A stretch of 64,000 nt of DNA from Rubrivivax sp. (GTDB lineage: Bacteria > Pseudomonadota > Gammaproteobacteria > Burkholderiales > Burkholderiaceae_C), in assembly GCA_027484825.1 (NCBI GenBank), contig JAIXSE010000034.1, positions 62,001-126,000 of the forward strand, in the 5' to 3' direction. Shown one piece after another: positions 63,716-64,000 of the stretch. The notes below the pieces were generated by a model. It had not been told where the DNA came from, ran no database searches, and was given only the letters and a program-made list of their open reading frames with translations. How positions within the stretch are numbered: the stretch's first letter is position 1; each line of letters opens with the position of its first letter. A program made the translations under genes and the position numbers.

Positions 63716-64000
63716 TCATTTGCCAAACAGCGCGGATGGACTGATGGTCAGGCTCATAAGTCCCGCAACCTCTTCACCATTGTCATTAGCGGCCTTTCGC
63801 TTGCCATAGCGGAGGTTGAGCCACCAGCCTTCATAAAGTCGGTAATCGAGGCCAATGGCTTTTTTTAAGGTCATCTCGCCCGCCAGAGCCTCCCGCGTAC
63901 GGGCATTACTGTATTCCGTCACTCCGCGCCAAGTCGCCGTGCCGAACGCGCCTTTAACGGCCACCATACTTGTGTTACGACGTTCAAGTGTTGCGGTGCC
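63716..64000 (-). CDS. C-terminal part of an unknown protein (runs off right edge)
   Basis: The minus-strand frame is open from the window edge through an internal Met to a stop at 63716, giving at least 94 residues. It alternates polar and hydrophobic residues with many Gly, Arg and Trp (TATWRGVTEYSNARTREALA; GLDYRLYEGWWLNLRYGKRK), which fits beta strands, perhaps an outer-membrane or surface barrel. The end is PSALFGK. I recognise no family. It lies in the lower-GC stretch. The bases between it and the ApeA-like gene (63538-63715) show nothing else. Confidence 0.55.
   Translation of the reverse strand, partial: GTATLERRNTSMVAVKGAFGTATWRGVTEYSNARTREALAGEMTLKKAIGLDYRLYEGWWLNLRYGKRKAANDNGEEVAGLMSLTISPSALFGK

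Overview
The window is chromosomal DNA of a high-GC Gram-negative bacterium, most likely a betaproteobacterium of the order Burkholderiales. A Roseateles/Mitsuaria/Rubrivivax-like organism is my best guess. The grounds are the GC-rich codon use, a RND pump locus laid out like the Burkholderia llpE-bpeEF-oprC operon, a DctSR-controlled TRAP transporter, a paired cphA'/cphA cyanophycin locus, and outer-membrane and periplasmic proteins throughout. This placement is inference; no rRNA or tRNA gene was seen.

Layout. 0-4 kb: a LacI-type regulator faces a TonB-dependent receptor across a perfect palindromic operator, with a secreted protein gene running off the left edge. 4-17.4 kb: small unknown proteins, a GAF-GGDEF cyclase, a catalase-like haem protein, an acyltransferase, a very large CheB-CheR-PAS-kinase-receiver hybrid, a cobalt/nickel resistance pair (RcnR/DmeR repressor and DmeF efflux) with its operator, an isochorismatase-like hydrolase, an L,D-transpeptidase and a DUF1275 protein. 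17.4-23.6 kb: a formate/oxalate module with an OFA-family transporter, an FdhF/YdeP-type molybdoenzyme, a small helix-turn-helix-like protein and FdhD. 24.3-25.7 kb: a toxin-antitoxin pair with an MqsA-type antitoxin and an atypical partner. 25.7-31.7 kb: the TRAP transporter dctPQM and its two-component regulators dctSR. 31.7-34.8 kb: an orphan antidote gene with a decayed toxin remnant, then an alpha/beta hydrolase, acyl carrier protein and ketosynthase trio.

34.9-37.1 kb: an OmpR/TctD-type two-component system. 37.1-45.5 kb: a LysR regulator divergent from a lipase-like protein without catalytic Ser/His, followed by a RND tripartite pump and a strong terminator. 45.5-50 kb: LtrA, a CHASE3-PAS-GGDEF cyclase and two Hsp20 chaperones. 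50-60 kb: the cyanophycin locus. CphA', CphA and a FUSC membrane protein run leftwards. An ABC exporter with an unusual N-terminal extension and a DUF1854 protein run rightwards from the same intergenic region. 60-64 kb: a secreted unknown protein, then a stretch of visibly lower GC with an ApeA-like HEPN anti-phage gene and a partial gene at the right edge.

The most interesting systems are the ApeA-like defence gene in its lower-GC setting, the cyanophycin locus (a CphA' with a lost Mur-ligase P-loop, and an ABC exporter with an N-terminal domain plus zinc ribbon), the non-canonical MqsR/MqsA-like pair, the decayed toxin beside an intact antidote, the hydrolase-ACP-ketosynthase trio, and the LlpE-like pseudo-hydrolase. 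Many start codons were moved inward from the longest open frame to fit ribosome binding sites, signal peptides or overlaps with neighbours; this is stated per entry.
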